Positions 1 to 8,814 are shown, counted from the first letter of the stretch. The stretch: 64,000 nt of DNA from Synechococcus sp. PCC 7335 (GCF_000155595.1 NZ_DS989904.1:2841720-2905719); one strand, 5' to 3'. Notes: generated by a model from the letters alone, not told the origin. Made by a program: numbers and translations.

Positions 1-441
1 GCCCAAACTGGGGTTTATCGGGAGTCGCTGTTTGAAACGTTCCGACCCGTGGCAAACAAGAAGCAGATTAGAGCAGCGATCGCTCTGGCTAAACAATTCG
101 GTCTGCGCTCCGATCCAGCCCTGCGCGACGCAGAGCTCGGTACCTATTATCAAGTCGATGTAGCTAGGGTTGAATCTTTTGAAGCGGCTATTCAAAATTC
201 AGCCAAGTCAAGCATTGTACTCAACGCTGGAGACGATATAGCAAAGCGGCTTCAGCTTGCTGTGCAGACAGTCCGGCTGATGCTAGTGGCCGCTCAAATA
301 GGTATGATCACATTGATTTTGATTGGAAGTGGCTACCTAATTACCGGACAGTCGGAATTGGCTGCGATATGGTGGACAAGTGCGCTGTGTGTTGGCGGTC
401 TCTGGCTATGGCAAAAGACGGTAGCTAAGCCGCTTCTATAG
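1..441 (+). CDS. Uncharacterised membrane protein, 5' end outside the window
   Basis: The reading frame is open from base 1, so the gene probably begins upstream; a GTG at 49 is the first possible start inside the window. The visible part is a soluble, charged segment followed by two hydrophobic stretches at about residues 80-99 and 103-121 (counted from the GTG), then a short basic tail. This suggests a small protein anchored by a C-terminal helical hairpin. I do not recognise the family. It ends 35 bp before an MscS channel gene on the same strand, so the two may be co-transcribed. Confidence 0.6.
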   Translation, partial: AQTGVYRESLFETFRPVANKKQIRAAIALAKQFGLRSDPALRDAELGTYYQVDVARVESFEAAIQNSAKSSIVLNAGDDIAKRLQLAVQTVRLMLVAAQIGMITLILIGSGYLITGQSELAAIWWTSALCVGGLWLWQKTVAKPLL

Positions 442-476
442 GGCTCCTATTTTCATATTGTTGTTGAACCACATCT

Positions 477-1427
477 ATGGCTTTATTGGCACAGGTCGTT
501 GATTCCTTGGGTCCGCTGGCTAACCCAGTTCTTCGAAATAACTTGGTTACCTCGATAGTCGGCCTAGTCGCGATTACCGTGCTGCGAGTAGGCGCAAATC
601 GACTGATCGATCAGCAAATTAAAGATCCCAGAAATCGCTACGCTTGGCGCAAGTGGAATAGCTATCTTTGCTATGGCCTCTATACTTTTGCGGTGGTCAT
701 GCTTTGGCTACCCAGTATTGCTGGACTATCAACCTTCTTGGGTTTGTTCGCAGCGGGCCTAGCCGTTGTCCTTCGCGATCCGCTGGTAAATATAGTGGGC
801 TGGTTGTTCATTCTATGGCGACAGCCCTTTCAGATGGGCGATCGCATTCAAGTAGACACTCATGCTGGCGATGTAATCGATATTTCCATCTTTCAATTCA
901 CGCTCATGGAGATTGGTAATTGGGTAGAGACAGACCAAAGCACCGGGCGAATTATTCATCTTCCTAACAGCCGGATTTTTCAGCAGCCTATCGCTAACTA
1001 CACCCAGGGATTTAAGTACATATGGCATGAAATCCCAGTTCTAATTACGTTTGAAAGCGATTGGGAGGCTGCCAAGTCTATCCTATTTATTCAGCTGAGC
1101 CAGCACGCCGAGCATCTGAGTAGTTCTGCTGAGGAGCACATCCGTAGAGCCGGTCGAAAGTACATGATTTCTTATTCCAAGCTGACCCCTACGGTTTATA
1201 CCACCGTCAGAGAAAGCGGCATCCTGCTGACTTTGCGCTACCTCTGTGAGCCCCGTCGACGCCGCGGATCAGAGCAAGTGCTGTGGGAGAATATTCTGCG
1301 CGAGTTCGCTAAAAACGACGATATCTCTCTAGCCTATCCTACTCAGCGATTCTTTATGACCTCGGTCGATAGGAAAAGCCCACTGCTGCCACGACATTTG
1401 GACAAGGAGATTGCTTTGGAAGAGTAG
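477..1427 (+). CDS. Small mechanosensitive channel, MscS family
   Basis: MscS channels open under membrane tension and release solutes after osmotic downshock. This 316-residue protein has the minimal layout: two hydrophobic helices at about 20-40 and 62-82, then a Gly/Ala-rich pore helix (GLFAAGLAVV) running into the kinked RDPLVNIVGW region. The beta domain follows, opening with the family motif FQMGDRIQV, and then a cytoplasmic alpha/beta domain of about 130 residues. No signal peptide or periplasmic extension is present, unlike the larger paralogue at 13607. The ATG at 477 has no strong Shine-Dalgarno sequence but is the only sensible start. The inner membrane location follows from the family. 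Confidence 0.9.
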   Translation: MALLAQVVDSLGPLANPVLRNNLVTSIVGLVAITVLRVGANRLIDQQIKDPRNRYAWRKWNSYLCYGLYTFAVVMLWLPSIAGLSTFLGLFAAGLAVVLRDPLVNIVGWLFILWRQPFQMGDRIQVDTHAGDVIDISIFQFTLMEIGNWVETDQSTGRIIHLPNSRIFQQPIANYTQGFKYIWHEIPVLITFESDWEAAKSILFIQLSQHAEHLSSSAEEHIRRAGRKYMISYSKLTPTVYTTVRESGILLTLRYLCEPRRRRGSEQVLWENILREFAKNDDISLAYPTQRFFMTSVDRKSPLLPRHLDKEIALEE

Positions 1428-1568
1428 CCAGTAAAACTAGCCTTCTAGATCAACAGTTAAGCATGCGATAATACTCTGATGCAGTGTCTTCTCTCTAGAC
1501 GCTGTATGTTCCTGAATGACTAGGGCTAGGTTGTTAGGCCTAGACCGTTAATTTCCTAATAAGTAGGT

Positions 1569-2438
1569 ATGAAGACAATACGATTGAGTCGGTGGTTGGT
1601 AGGGATGGCGATCGCCTCCACTTTGACTCTCTCTTGCTCTAACAGACTTCGAAACTATACTCAAATTACGCTTGCCCCTCAAGCAGATACCGAACTCGAT
1701 TTAGAAACAATAGAGCAAACAGAAGCCATCCTAGAAGAACGTCTGACCAATTTGGAGATTGAGACCGCTGAGATTATCTCTGAAGCAGATTCTAGCCTGA
1801 TTAGGCTCAGATTACCGGCTGAAGTTGACGCTCTAGCCATCGCAGATGTATTTGCGGATACTGGACAGCTATCACTACGGCGCCAAAAACCAGAAACCGA
1901 AGAGGATCTAGCCAAAAATATTGAAGCACTGCAGCGGCTGTTAGTAGAACAAGATACGTTGAAGCAGACCGATAACCTAGAGGATGCTGAGGCCCTACAG
2001 TCGCAAATTGATCAAACCAGGGCCGAAATCGTTGAGCTCTACGAGCCTAGTGAACTAACCGGCGATTTGGTCTCAGATGCACAGGCCGTTTTGATGAGTG
2101 GCTTTAATACCTGGGAAATTACCGTCTGGTTCAACGAGGAAGGCACCAAAAGATTCACCGAAAAGACTAAGGCGATCGCGGGTACGGGTCGCACGATTGG
2201 TGTTTTTCTAGACGATGTTTTGTTAAGTACGCCGGTTGTAGATGTTGACTATGCTCAGACGGGTATCCCCGACGGTAAAGCTGTGATTTCTGGTAACTTT
2301 ACCGCTGAGGCTGCTAAAGCCTTGGAAGCTCAGCTAAAAAGCGGTGCCTTGCCCGTTGCGCTCAAGACTGTAGATATTGAGGTAGTCCCTGCCGAAGAGG
2401 TTGAGCTGCCAGGCGAAACAGTCGACGGCGAAGGCTAA
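1569..2438 (+). CDS. Predicted lipoprotein resembling the periplasmic head of SecD
   Basis: The N-terminus looks like a lipoprotein signal: basic residues, a hydrophobic run, then Cys at about residue 23 in LTLSC, an imperfect lipobox. The mature part resembles the P1 domain of SecD. A segment with TIEQTEAILEERL corresponds to the SecD repeat that specifies a regular fold, and the C-terminal half has the FLDDVLLSTPVV and LKSGALPVAL motifs that in SecD lie just before the first transmembrane bundle. No transmembrane helices follow, so it cannot be a translocase channel subunit by itself. The role is unknown; it may act as a soluble chaperone or a Sec accessory. It ends tail to tail with the SDR gene, overlapping it by 4 bp. 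Confidence 0.75.
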   Translation: MKTIRLSRWLVGMAIASTLTLSCSNRLRNYTQITLAPQADTELDLETIEQTEAILEERLTNLEIETAEIISEADSSLIRLRLPAEVDALAIADVFADTGQLSLRRQKPETEEDLAKNIEALQRLLVEQDTLKQTDNLEDAEALQSQIDQTRAEIVELYEPSELTGDLVSDAQAVLMSGFNTWEITVWFNEEGTKRFTEKTKAIAGTGRTIGVFLDDVLLSTPVVDVDYAQTGIPDGKAVISGNFTAEAAKALEAQLKSGALPVALKTVDIEVVPAEEVELPGETVDGEG

Positions 2439-3232
2439 GTCGAGATGGTAGAGACAGAACCACCATCTACTCGCCAGTTGGAGCCGACTACGTAGCTAGC
2501 CTGGTTCGAGCAGAGAAAGGCAATCACTGCTGCTACTTCTTCGACTTTGCCCCGTCTACCTACCTCGATGCCGGGACGGTTCTCAGCAAGAAAGCTGGAC
2601 ACAGCTTCTTCCATGCTAATGCCGCGCTCCTCAGAACGTGATCGCATCATCGCATTGGTCATAGCTGTTTCTACAAAGGCAGGCGACACCATATTGGTGA
2701 GTACACCGTCTTTGGCATAGGCTTTTGATAGATTTTTAGTCAGATTTAGCGTTCCTGCCTTACAGGCGCAGTATGGCATATCTTCTATGTAAGGTTGCAC
2801 GGCATCTTCAGAGCCTAGCAGCACTAGCCGTCCCCATCCTGCCTTACGCATATCCGGGATAAAGGTACGACAGACTCGTACCGTTCCCATTAGGTTAACG
2901 TTGATGGTATGCATCCAGCCTTCATCGTCGATATCGTCTAAAAAATCACCGACTGCGCCCGTGATACCTGCTGAATGAACGACAATCTCAGCAGGCCTGC
3001 CAAAGTGCTCGACTACCTGATCGCGGGCTGCTTCTACCTGCTCTAGGCTCGTAATGTCAGCTTTGACTGGAAACGGTTCGCCAAAGGATTTGAGATCGTC
3101 AATCTCATCAAAGGAGCGATTCAAGATTGCTACTTTAGCACCCTCTTTCAGCAAGATTTCAGCCGTCGCTTTACCAATGCCAGAGTCACCCCCTGTCACT
3201 ACAGCGATTCGATCTTTTAGCCCTAAGTCCAT
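2435..3232 (-). CDS. SDR-family oxidoreductase
   Basis: This is a short-chain dehydrogenase/reductase using NAD(P)H. The Rossmann motif TGGDSGIGKA lies near residues 13-22. The catalytic set is present: an NVNLMG asparagine, the serine in VLLGSEDA, and YCACK, which is the YxxxK pair. The C-terminal region VVGSNWRVDGG is the usual FabG-type ending. I chose the ATG at 3232 (MDLGLKDR) rather than the upstream codon at 3283 because the fold begins there and AGGAAG lies about 10 bp upstream. The substrate cannot be read from sequence. The serine sits in GSEDA rather than the common SS motif. The gene is convergent with the SecD-like lipoprotein. Confidence 0.9.
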   Translation of the reverse strand: MDLGLKDRIAVVTGGDSGIGKATAEILLKEGAKVAILNRSFDEIDDLKSFGEPFPVKADITSLEQVEAARDQVVEHFGRPAEIVVHSAGITGAVGDFLDDIDDEGWMHTINVNLMGTVRVCRTFIPDMRKAGWGRLVLLGSEDAVQPYIEDMPYCACKAGTLNLTKNLSKAYAKDGVLTNMVSPAFVETAMTNAMMRSRSEERGISMEEAVSSFLAENRPGIEVGRRGKVEEVAAVIAFLCSNQASYVVGSNWRVDGGSVSTIST

Positions 3233-3585
3233 GAAATGTGTCTTCCTATTAAATGTCTGAATCTGGTTTGAATCAACAGCCAAGCTGCGCTTTCAATTTA
3301 GAGTGCTAGGCCGACATGTAGTGCACGTGTGCAACAAAAGCTTAGACAACCAGATTTTCCAAGGCCAAAATTAAAGGATATAGCAATGTGCGGATGCATA
3401 CTCTGCGAGAAGGCAAAGCCTACGTGCATTGCGAGTCACTTAGCCTGTTGAAACACAAGGGTTATAGCCAATGACTATGCCGTAAGCTAAGTGATCAAAG
3501 CTATAGATGCCTGAACAAAAAGTCAGACACTTTACAGAAGGCGTACAATGATGGCCGGTTAGACATTCAAGGGAAATCACGCCTC
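3233..3585 (+). other. Intergenic region between the SDR gene and queC
   Basis: This spacer separates divergent genes and should hold both promoters. It contains the 21-codon Cys-rich reading frame at 3386-3451 and a perfect 9-bp inverted repeat, TCACTTAGC at 3436-3444 and GCTAAGTGA at 3486-3494. I looked for a preQ1 riboswitch ahead of queC and could not recognise one. Confidence 0.5.
3386..3451 (+). CDS. Possible 21-residue Cys-rich peptide
   Basis: This short frame starts with ATG and has AAGGA 7-8 bp upstream, a good Shine-Dalgarno position. The product has five cysteines in 21 residues, beginning MCGCILCE, with a CxCxxC spacing that could bind a metal. It lies about 130 bp before queC on the same strand. 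At this length a chance open frame is quite possible, and I know of no homologue. It could be a metal-binding micropeptide, an upstream regulatory frame, or nothing. Confidence 0.25.
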   Translation: MCGCILCEKAKPTCIASHLAC

Positions 3586-4317
3586 ATGAAGCCATCCCCA
3601 AAGGCCGTTGTCTTACTCTCTGGTGGGCTAGACTCAGCTACCTGCGCTGCCCAAGCAATTGCAGATGGCTATGACGTAATTGCGCTGTCTTTCAACTACG
3701 GTCAGCGTCATGATAGAGAGCTGCTGGCCGCGCGAGAACTGGTCAGTGCTTTGGACATCACGGAGCATCAGATAATAGATATTAATTTAGCTCAGTGGGG
3801 CGGTTCGTCTTTGACCGATCGGACTATGGTCATTCCGACTGAGGGTAAAGACTTAGACGCTAAGGTGATTCCATCGACCTATGTACCAGGGCGCAATACT
3901 GTGTTTATTGCGATCGCTCTTTCCCTGGCTGAAGCTAGCGGAGCGATCGCTATTTATCTTGGTATCAACGCTGTCGATTACTCTGGCTATCCAGACTGTC
4001 GGCCCGACTACCTAGCTGCTTTTCAGACGTTAGCATCCCTATCTTCAAAAGCTGGACTTGAAAATCGCGCTCCTAAGCTTGTGGCCCCCCTCATTTCAGA
4101 TTCTAAAGTTGACATCGTTCATAGAGCCTTGAACCTAGGCGTCCCGATTGAAAAAACCTGGTCTTGCTATAGCGGAGAAGATCTTCCTTGCGGCCGCTGT
4201 GACTCTTGTCGAATTAGAAACGATGCTTTAGTCAAAGCGGGTAGGCGCGATTTGGCGACGTTTTCTGAAGTGACCAGGCCATCCCCACCGGACAGGACCT
4301 GTCACAATGATAGGTAG
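3586..4317 (+). CDS. queC: 7-cyano-7-deazaguanine synthase QueC
   Basis: QueC converts 7-carboxy-7-deazaguanine to preQ0 using ATP and ammonia, a step in queuosine tRNA modification. The PP-loop ATP-binding motif SGGLDS is at residues 12-17. The zinc site is intact, with cysteines at about 194, 202, 205 and 208 in a C-x7-CGRCDSC arrangement. The FNYGQRH and VPGRNT motifs are also present. The length of 243 residues is normal, although about 15 polar residues after the conserved core look like a private extension. It begins a likely three-gene run with the DUF3493 gene (34 bp gap) and a hydrolase. Confidence 0.96.
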   Translation: MKPSPKAVVLLSGGLDSATCAAQAIADGYDVIALSFNYGQRHDRELLAARELVSALDITEHQIIDINLAQWGGSSLTDRTMVIPTEGKDLDAKVIPSTYVPGRNTVFIAIALSLAEASGAIAIYLGINAVDYSGYPDCRPDYLAAFQTLASLSSKAGLENRAPKLVAPLISDSKVDIVHRALNLGVPIEKTWSCYSGEDLPCGRCDSCRIRNDALVKAGRRDLATFSEVTRPSPPDRTCHNDR

Positions 4318-4351
4318 AAATCAAAGCAGTAGAAGCACAAGATAGAGCGAT

Positions 4352-4723
4352 ATGGCTAGTAAGAACAAGACATCTCGTCAAAAGGGCTCAGCTAACAAAA
4401 ATCAGAAGACTAACTCACCAAACAGTCTGAAAGCGAACTCAAGGACCAAAGACATTCCTAGAAAAACGCCGCCAAAGGGCATGAGTCAAGCGCGCTATGA
4501 CAAACTAGTCGCGGAATCTCAAGCGCCTTATAAAGGTTTGAGAAAGTTTATGTACGCTGCTTTTGGGGCCTCCGGTGCAGTTGGCGGATTCGTTTTTTTT
4601 ACAAAGATCTTAGCTGGACGAGATCTGGCTGCATCGCTGCCAAATCTCGCTTTGCAACTTGGTGTTGTCGCTCTGATGGTGTTTTTATTTCGTTGGGAAG
4701 ACCGCAATCAAGAAGATGGCTAG
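4352..4723 (+). CDS. DUF3493 protein, LPA1/Rep27-like photosystem II assembly factor candidate
   Basis: The first 50 residues are Lys/Ser/Asn-rich and probably disordered. The conserved core starts at about residue 58 with YKGLRKFMYAAFGASG and contains two transmembrane helices, ending ALMVFLFRWED. This matches the DUF3493 module, which in plants forms the membrane part of LPA1/Rep27, needed for photosystem II assembly and D1 turnover. The plant protein adds TPR repeats; here only the membrane module is present, as is usual in cyanobacteria. A thylakoid location is inferred. It lies 34 bp after queC and 29 bp before the next gene. Confidence 0.85.
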   Translation: MASKNKTSRQKGSANKNQKTNSPNSLKANSRTKDIPRKTPPKGMSQARYDKLVAESQAPYKGLRKFMYAAFGASGAVGGFVFFTKILAGRDLAASLPNLALQLGVVALMVFLFRWEDRNQEDG

Positions 4724-4752
4724 TAGCGGTGAGTACTCAACAAGTAGCGACT

Positions 4753-5340
4753 ATGAGTAATTCTTCAAAATTACCGATCGTACTAGTTCACGGTATCTGG
4801 AATCGAGCGGAGATTTTTACAACCCTCAAAACCTATCTAGAAGCGAACGACCATGTTGTCTACGCACTGACTATGACGCCTAACAATGGCGACGCATTGT
4901 TAGAGAGCTTAGCCCGTCAACTTGCTACCTTTATCGATAGCAGGCTAGCACCCCAACAGCAATTTAACCTGTTGGGATTTAGTATGGGAGGATTGGTGAG
5001 CCGCTACTATGTGCAGCGACTAGGCGGATTGAGTAGAGTAGAAAAGTTTGTGACGGTTTCTACGCCGCACCGAGGAACATTCTTAGCACTGGGTAGCGAT
5101 CGCCCGGGCATCCGTCAAATGTGTCCAAACAGCGATTTTATCAAAGCGCTTAACCAGGATGCAGACTGTTTGAAAGTGCTTCAGTTCTTTTCTTTTTGGA
5201 CACCCTTTGACCTTCTAATTTTGCCACCATGGAGTTCTTTAATTGGCAGCGGACAGACACGGCGACTACTGATCCCTAGTCACAACCGTATGATTAGAGA
5301 TCAACAGGCACTTTTTGTCATTGCCCAAGCACTAGCTTGA
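4753..5340 (+). CDS. Alpha/beta hydrolase, lipase/esterase-like
   Basis: The protein begins with the PIVLVHGIWN strand and oxyanion region, followed by a nucleophile elbow GFSMGG at about residue 74 (serine nucleophile) and VTVSTPHRG, typical of bacterial triacylglycerol-lipase-like enzymes of about 200 residues. A candidate catalytic His is in IPSHNRMI near the C-terminus. I prefer the ATG at 4753 (MSNSSKLP) because a longer frame from 4693 would overlap the DUF3493 gene by 31 bp and add unconserved residues. No signal peptide is seen, so it should be cytoplasmic. The substrate is unknown. Confidence 0.85.
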   Translation: MSNSSKLPIVLVHGIWNRAEIFTTLKTYLEANDHVVYALTMTPNNGDALLESLARQLATFIDSRLAPQQQFNLLGFSMGGLVSRYYVQRLGGLSRVEKFVTVSTPHRGTFLALGSDRPGIRQMCPNSDFIKALNQDADCLKVLQFFSFWTPFDLLILPPWSSLIGSGQTRRLLIPSHNRMIRDQQALFVIAQALA

Positions 5341-5549
5341 CTGTCGCTTTGCACGCTGTGCTAGATGTAGAGCATACTGGCCGAAAGCTGTATGTAACAA
5401 CAGCCAAAGAGACTTATGGTCCTTGCCTAGATAGGGTGAGCGCTATACTTTCCGGCTTTTCGCTAGGTCTTTCTATTAGCTGCTCTATCGGCTTTTAACC
5501 CTCTGTTTTGAAGAATTACTTCTCTCAAAGAATAAAGTAGAGCAAAACA

Positions 5550-5981
5550 TCACTCCGTCTTGTCTCCTACCTTTGAATACTGATGTTCTCCAAACACTGC
5601 GCTGGGATAGACGTAATACTTAAACTCCAGCAGGTTATGAAAGGGATCTTCTAGGAAGAAGGTTCGATGCTCAATGCGATCACCTTTGAATCGATGCTTA
5701 GGCTGCTGGTAGAAGGTCAGCTTTTTCTCCTTAGCCCTAGTCAATGCTGCTTCCCACTCTTGTTCTGTTTCAAAAGTAAGACCGAAATGTCTTGGATAAA
5801 TCCCTGTTTGTGCCGTGGTGGGCTCTTTCACGACATGGGCAACTAGTTGGTGACCACCTAGGTTTAGAATCAGTGAACCCTTACCCTCTCTACCGACCTC
5901 ACAACCGAGCCCTTCAACATAGAAGTGTTTGGTCTGGGGAATATCTGCGATAGGGAAAGAAAGATGAAAGATAGTACTCAT
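5550..5981 (-). CDS. VOC (glyoxalase/dioxygenase-fold) family protein
   Basis: This 143-residue protein has the vicinal-oxygen-chelate layout: HLSFPIADIPQTKHFYVEGLG at the start, a metal-type His in HFGLTFE, and a terminal motif HRTFFLEDPFHNLLEFKYY. Such proteins include glyoxalases, dioxygenases and isomerases; the DPFHNLLEFK ending is common in uncharacterised cyanobacterial members. The start at 5981 is fixed by GGAGG four bases upstream, which rules out the longer frame to 6071. It is convergent with the hydrolase gene. The substrate is unknown. Confidence 0.88.
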   Translation of the reverse strand: MSTIFHLSFPIADIPQTKHFYVEGLGCEVGREGKGSLILNLGGHQLVAHVVKEPTTAQTGIYPRHFGLTFETEQEWEAALTRAKEKKLTFYQQPKHRFKGDRIEHRTFFLEDPFHNLLEFKYYVYPSAVFGEHQYSKVGDKTE

Positions 5982-5985
5982 AAAA

Positions 5986-5990
5986 CCTCC
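5986..5990 (-). promoter_or_regulatory. Strong ribosome binding site of the VOC gene
   Basis: GGAGG on the minus strand, 4 bases before the ATG at 5981. It decides the start codon in favour of 5981. Confidence 0.75.
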
Positions 5991-6209
5991 ATAGTCCAGT
6001 CGCTTTAATAATCTCTTTGAAAGGATTACTGTTTTGTAATGGGGACTACAGCCAAAATAGCAGTCAGGCAAGTAAACCTGAAGTATGCTAACACCGTATT
6101 TGTACGACGTAGTCAGCCACCACCAGAGACTGTCCCTAGTAACTATGTCTAGAATAGACTTCTCTAAAGCCTTGTAATCCTTACTCTAGAAGCAATCTAG
6201 AAACGCCTT

Positions 6210-6455
6210 ATGTCAATTTACGTTGGAAATCTATCGTTTGATGCTACTCGCGATGACATCAACGAAGTCTTTGTTGAGTACGGTTCAGTTAAGTCTGTGA
6301 AGGTTCCTACCGATCGCGAAACCGGTCGAGTGAGAGGTTTCGCGTTTGTAGAGATGTCTAGTGATGCAGAGGAAGAAGCGGCCATTGCCGCTTTAGATGG
6401 GGCTGAGTGGATGGGTCGCACACTAAAGGTAAACAAGGCTAGACCTAGGACCTAA
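6210..6455 (+). CDS. RNA-binding protein with a single RRM (cyanobacterial Rbp type)
   Basis: A complete RNA recognition motif fills this 81-residue protein. RNP2 is IYVGNL at residues 3-8 and RNP1 is RGFAFVEM at about 42-49, with the expected aromatic residues for stacking RNA. Cyanobacterial Rbp proteins of this type bind U/G-rich RNA and many are cold-induced. Some carry a glycine-rich tail; this one ends in KVNKARPRT without such a tail, so it belongs to the short class. The 5' leader from 6072 to 6209 has no strong Shine-Dalgarno, which leaves room for post-transcriptional control. It should be cytoplasmic. Confidence 0.94.
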   Translation: MSIYVGNLSFDATRDDINEVFVEYGSVKSVKVPTDRETGRVRGFAFVEMSSDAEEEAAIAALDGAEWMGRTLKVNKARPRT

Positions 6456-6926
6456 GTCTCTTCAGACTATACGGCCATCAACATAGTACGCCTTGACTTA
6501 AAACAGTCCCGAATTTGACTGTTCTCTCCGCATCTGCAGTTTATTGTACAAAACAGAATTGCACAAAGCGGACAGAGGGCACACTACATGGGGTGCACTC
6601 TCAATGCACTCTCTAAGTGCTTTCTCTATGCACCGTCAAGACGTACACCAAAAACCACAACAAGGAGAGGAGCGGCGGCGGTAGCACTCTGCACTTTGTC
6701 TGCACCCTTGATAAATACTCTGCTCTGGTTCTGTGGGGCCTAAATAGATAGCAACCCGCCGAATCATTCCGCCGAATCACTCCGCAGATTGCTAAGCCAT
6801 TTGTGTGTTGTCATTGATATCCTATGCTAGTCGGTCTTTTGCCGGTCAGTCTTCGAGTGCCCTCACCGTGTAGCCTCTATTCCTTAGATAAAGCCGAATG
6901 GATAAGGAAAACATGTGACTAGCCTG
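6456..6926 (+). other. Intergenic region after the RRM gene
   Basis: No convincing gene is seen in these 470 bp. Around 6595-6650 the block TGCACTCT and close variants recur several times, giving a repetitive purine/pyrimidine pattern. A 13-bp tandem duplication is at 6756-6781. I considered a small RNA but cannot identify a known family. Confidence 0.5.
6756..6781 (+). repeat. Tandem duplication, 2 x 13 bp
   Basis: CCGCCGAATCATT is followed directly by CCGCCGAATCACT, one mismatch. It is non-coding. Confidence 0.8.
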
Positions 6927-7574
6927 TTAGCTAGCTTTGATAGCTTTTTCTGACATGCTGTAAGTGCCGTTCCCACCACGGTGCCAAACACCATCACGAG
7001 CACCTGCAGACAGGATGTTAGAGATTCGGTTTCGTGCCTTCAGAAAATGACTTTTTGGCATATTTTCTTGAAAGACTAGATTCATCACATCTGCAATCTT
7101 AAAGACATTATTCGGCTGAGCCTGTAGTACGCTAACAATAACGTCAGGAAGTGGTGACTTCTTGTAGGTTGTTTGAATATAGCGCTGCCAGTCAGCTTTA
7201 CCGCTACGCTTGGTTGAAGCTGCGCTCTGCTTCGATTTGGCCGGACGTCCGCGACTAGCCTTAGGTTTTGAAGCTTTTGTTGTGGTTGACTTAGGTGCGG
7301 TCGATTGAGTAGAAGACTTACCAGCCTTACGTCTGCCTTTAGTTTTGTTACCTGCAGGCGTCTTTTTGGTCGTTATCTTTGTCGTTGTCGACGCGTCTGT
7401 AATCGTCGAAATAGCTGAGGCAGCTGGCTTCTCCCCAGATTCAAACATAGAGATGACCGCCTGAATGCCTTCCCGCTTTTGCTGAAGCTGGGTTAGCTTA
7501 GCCTCTAAGACAGTTGCCTGTGCAGATAGCTCGGAATCTACTTCTAGAAGCTGTGGTAAAACAGATGTAGACAT
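6927..7574 (-). CDS. Coiled-coil, basic-linker, C-terminal-domain protein (paralogue of the gene at 10127)
   Basis: I do not recognise a named family. Three parts are visible. Residues 8-47 are heptad-rich (ATVLEAKLTQLQQKREGIQ) and look like a coiled coil. Residues 50-125 form a low-complexity Lys/Thr/Ser/Pro linker resembling a histone H1 tail. Residues 128-215 form a compact domain containing VFKIADVMNLVF and LKARNRISNILSAGARDG, ending in a Gly-rich wing-like strand. The layout fits a DNA-binding, possibly nucleoid-associated protein, but that is inference. The C-terminal domain is nearly the same in the protein at 10127-10699. The two genes are on opposite strands and flank purU. Confidence 0.75.
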   Translation of the reverse strand: MSTSVLPQLLEVDSELSAQATVLEAKLTQLQQKREGIQAVISMFESGEKPAASAISTITDASTTTKITTKKTPAGNKTKGRRKAGKSSTQSTAPKSTTTKASKPKASRGRPAKSKQSAASTKRSGKADWQRYIQTTYKKSPLPDVIVSVLQAQPNNVFKIADVMNLVFQENMPKSHFLKARNRISNILSAGARDGVWHRGGNGTYSMSEKAIKAS

Positions 7575-8181
7575 ACAAAATTTTCTCCTTACAGTTGATA
7601 CAGAAATTGAATGATATAAAAGATAGAAGAGCGGCCGCTTGACTCAGTCTTTTAGAAATTAATCGCTTGTAGCCTGGTTATCTAGAAGTTGAATTCGTAG
7701 AACTCTAGGCAAAAGACCAAAGAGTCTAGAGCGATTGCCTTCGAAAACCTCCGAGGGCGAGAACACCTTACGAAGACTCCCTTAAATTGAAAGGCCTGAG
7801 TATCAAACAACAGCTAAACGCCGCAGCCGCCTGCAATTTAGCTATCCTGCAATTCAGCTATCTTCGAGTGATTGTCTCCTCGTATATCCAGTAGCAGGCA
7901 AACCTGAAACAAATACCCAACAACGATTCTGTAGAAGCAATTATCCAAGCAGTATTGCAAAAGCATATTTTCTAAAACCATACTTCCTAAAAACATGCCG
8001 GAAGACATGCATAGAATAGCTATAGAAGACAACTGCGAAGGCTAAACCCTATCTGAAGCGCTTTTAGGCAAAGATAACTTTCTTGACAATAACACTATTT
8101 AATCACTTTCTTCTTTTCAGGCAAGACTTTTCTTAACTTTTTTCGCAAGATTAGGGGAGATTACGGTCAAATTTCGGCTTT
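7575..8181 (-). other. Intergenic region, no supported gene
   Basis: This 607-bp stretch is AT-richer than its neighbours. It contains a 64-codon frame at 7838-8032 (minus) that I reject, and a 16-bp tandem duplication at 7831-7862. The segment next to 7575 should contain the promoter of the coiled-coil gene, which reads away from it; I cannot assign -10 and -35 boxes. Confidence 0.5.
7831..7862 (+). repeat. Tandem duplication, 2 x 16 bp
   Basis: CTGCAATTTAGCTATC is followed directly by CTGCAATTCAGCTATC, one mismatch. It is non-coding. Confidence 0.8.
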
Positions 8182-8814
8182 TTACCCGTTGTTGCCACCA
8201 TTTATAACTGACCGAACACTTAGAAGCGTGTACTTAATCAAAAGGAAGAGGATGACTAGCATCAGTAATCCTCCGGCTAGCCATTGACGTAGCTGAATAA
8301 CAATCCCTAGCTTTTCACCCAAGTTTGGAACAAACCAGAGGCTGAGTAGACCTATGCCTACCCCGTTTGCTAGAAGGATAGGGATTCGTGGCAAGATCCC
8401 AAAAGAGATGATAGCAGGCGTCTGTTTGGGTTGTAGCTGCAGTTTCGCCAACAAATTAAACCAGAGCTGACTACATACGATCACAAGGGCTCCTATCGCC
8501 GGAGAAGTCAGTGCCGTATAGAACCCTATTAGCTCTAGAACAATAGTACTACGCACGACAAAAAGAAAAGAGTAAAGACGGGCATCACTGGTCTGTTGTA
8601 GAGTTTGAAAGATGTTATCTAGGTCTACTTTTGCCATAGTGGCTAATTCTATGCAGAACAGCGCTAGTGCTAGCGCTAGTAGCTGCTGTGCTAAGGCTTC
8701 ACCAGAGACCGCTTGCCATAACAAGCCAGTGCCAGCTGGAATAAAAGACAAAGGGATGAACTGCCTAGTTGATAGCCAAATCGATTGCACAGCTTCCTCA
8801 CCAGCAACTTTCAC
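8182..8814 (-). CDS. Uncharacterised integral membrane protein
   Basis: This 210-residue protein has about five hydrophobic segments: roughly 18-35, 40-58, 78-100, 103-122 and 148-200, the last long enough to be two helices. Short polar loops lie between them. It starts with a GTG at 8814. No catalytic or transport motif is evident and I do not recognise the family. It is divergent from purU with about 100 bp between, so the two promoters may overlap. The hydrophobic periodicity and normal codon use support a real gene. Confidence 0.65.
   Translation of the reverse strand: MKVAGEEAVQSIWLSTRQFIPLSFIPAGTGLLWQAVSGEALAQQLLALALALFCIELATMAKVDLDNIFQTLQQTSDARLYSFLFVVRSTIVLELIGFYTALTSPAIGALVIVCSQLWFNLLAKLQLQPKQTPAIISFGILPRIPILLANGVGIGLLSLWFVPNLGEKLGIVIQLRQWLAGGLLMLVILFLLIKYTLLSVRSVINGGNNG

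Noticed and set aside
3452-3585. Possible preQ1 riboswitch before queC
   Set aside because: No preQ1-I or preQ1-II consensus or pseudoknot is recognisable in the leader.
7838-8032. 64-codon minus-strand frame with a Met-rich start
   Set aside because: No ribosome binding site, AT-rich spacer composition, Cys/Leu/Met-heavy translation without domain character, and part of it lies in a tandem duplication.
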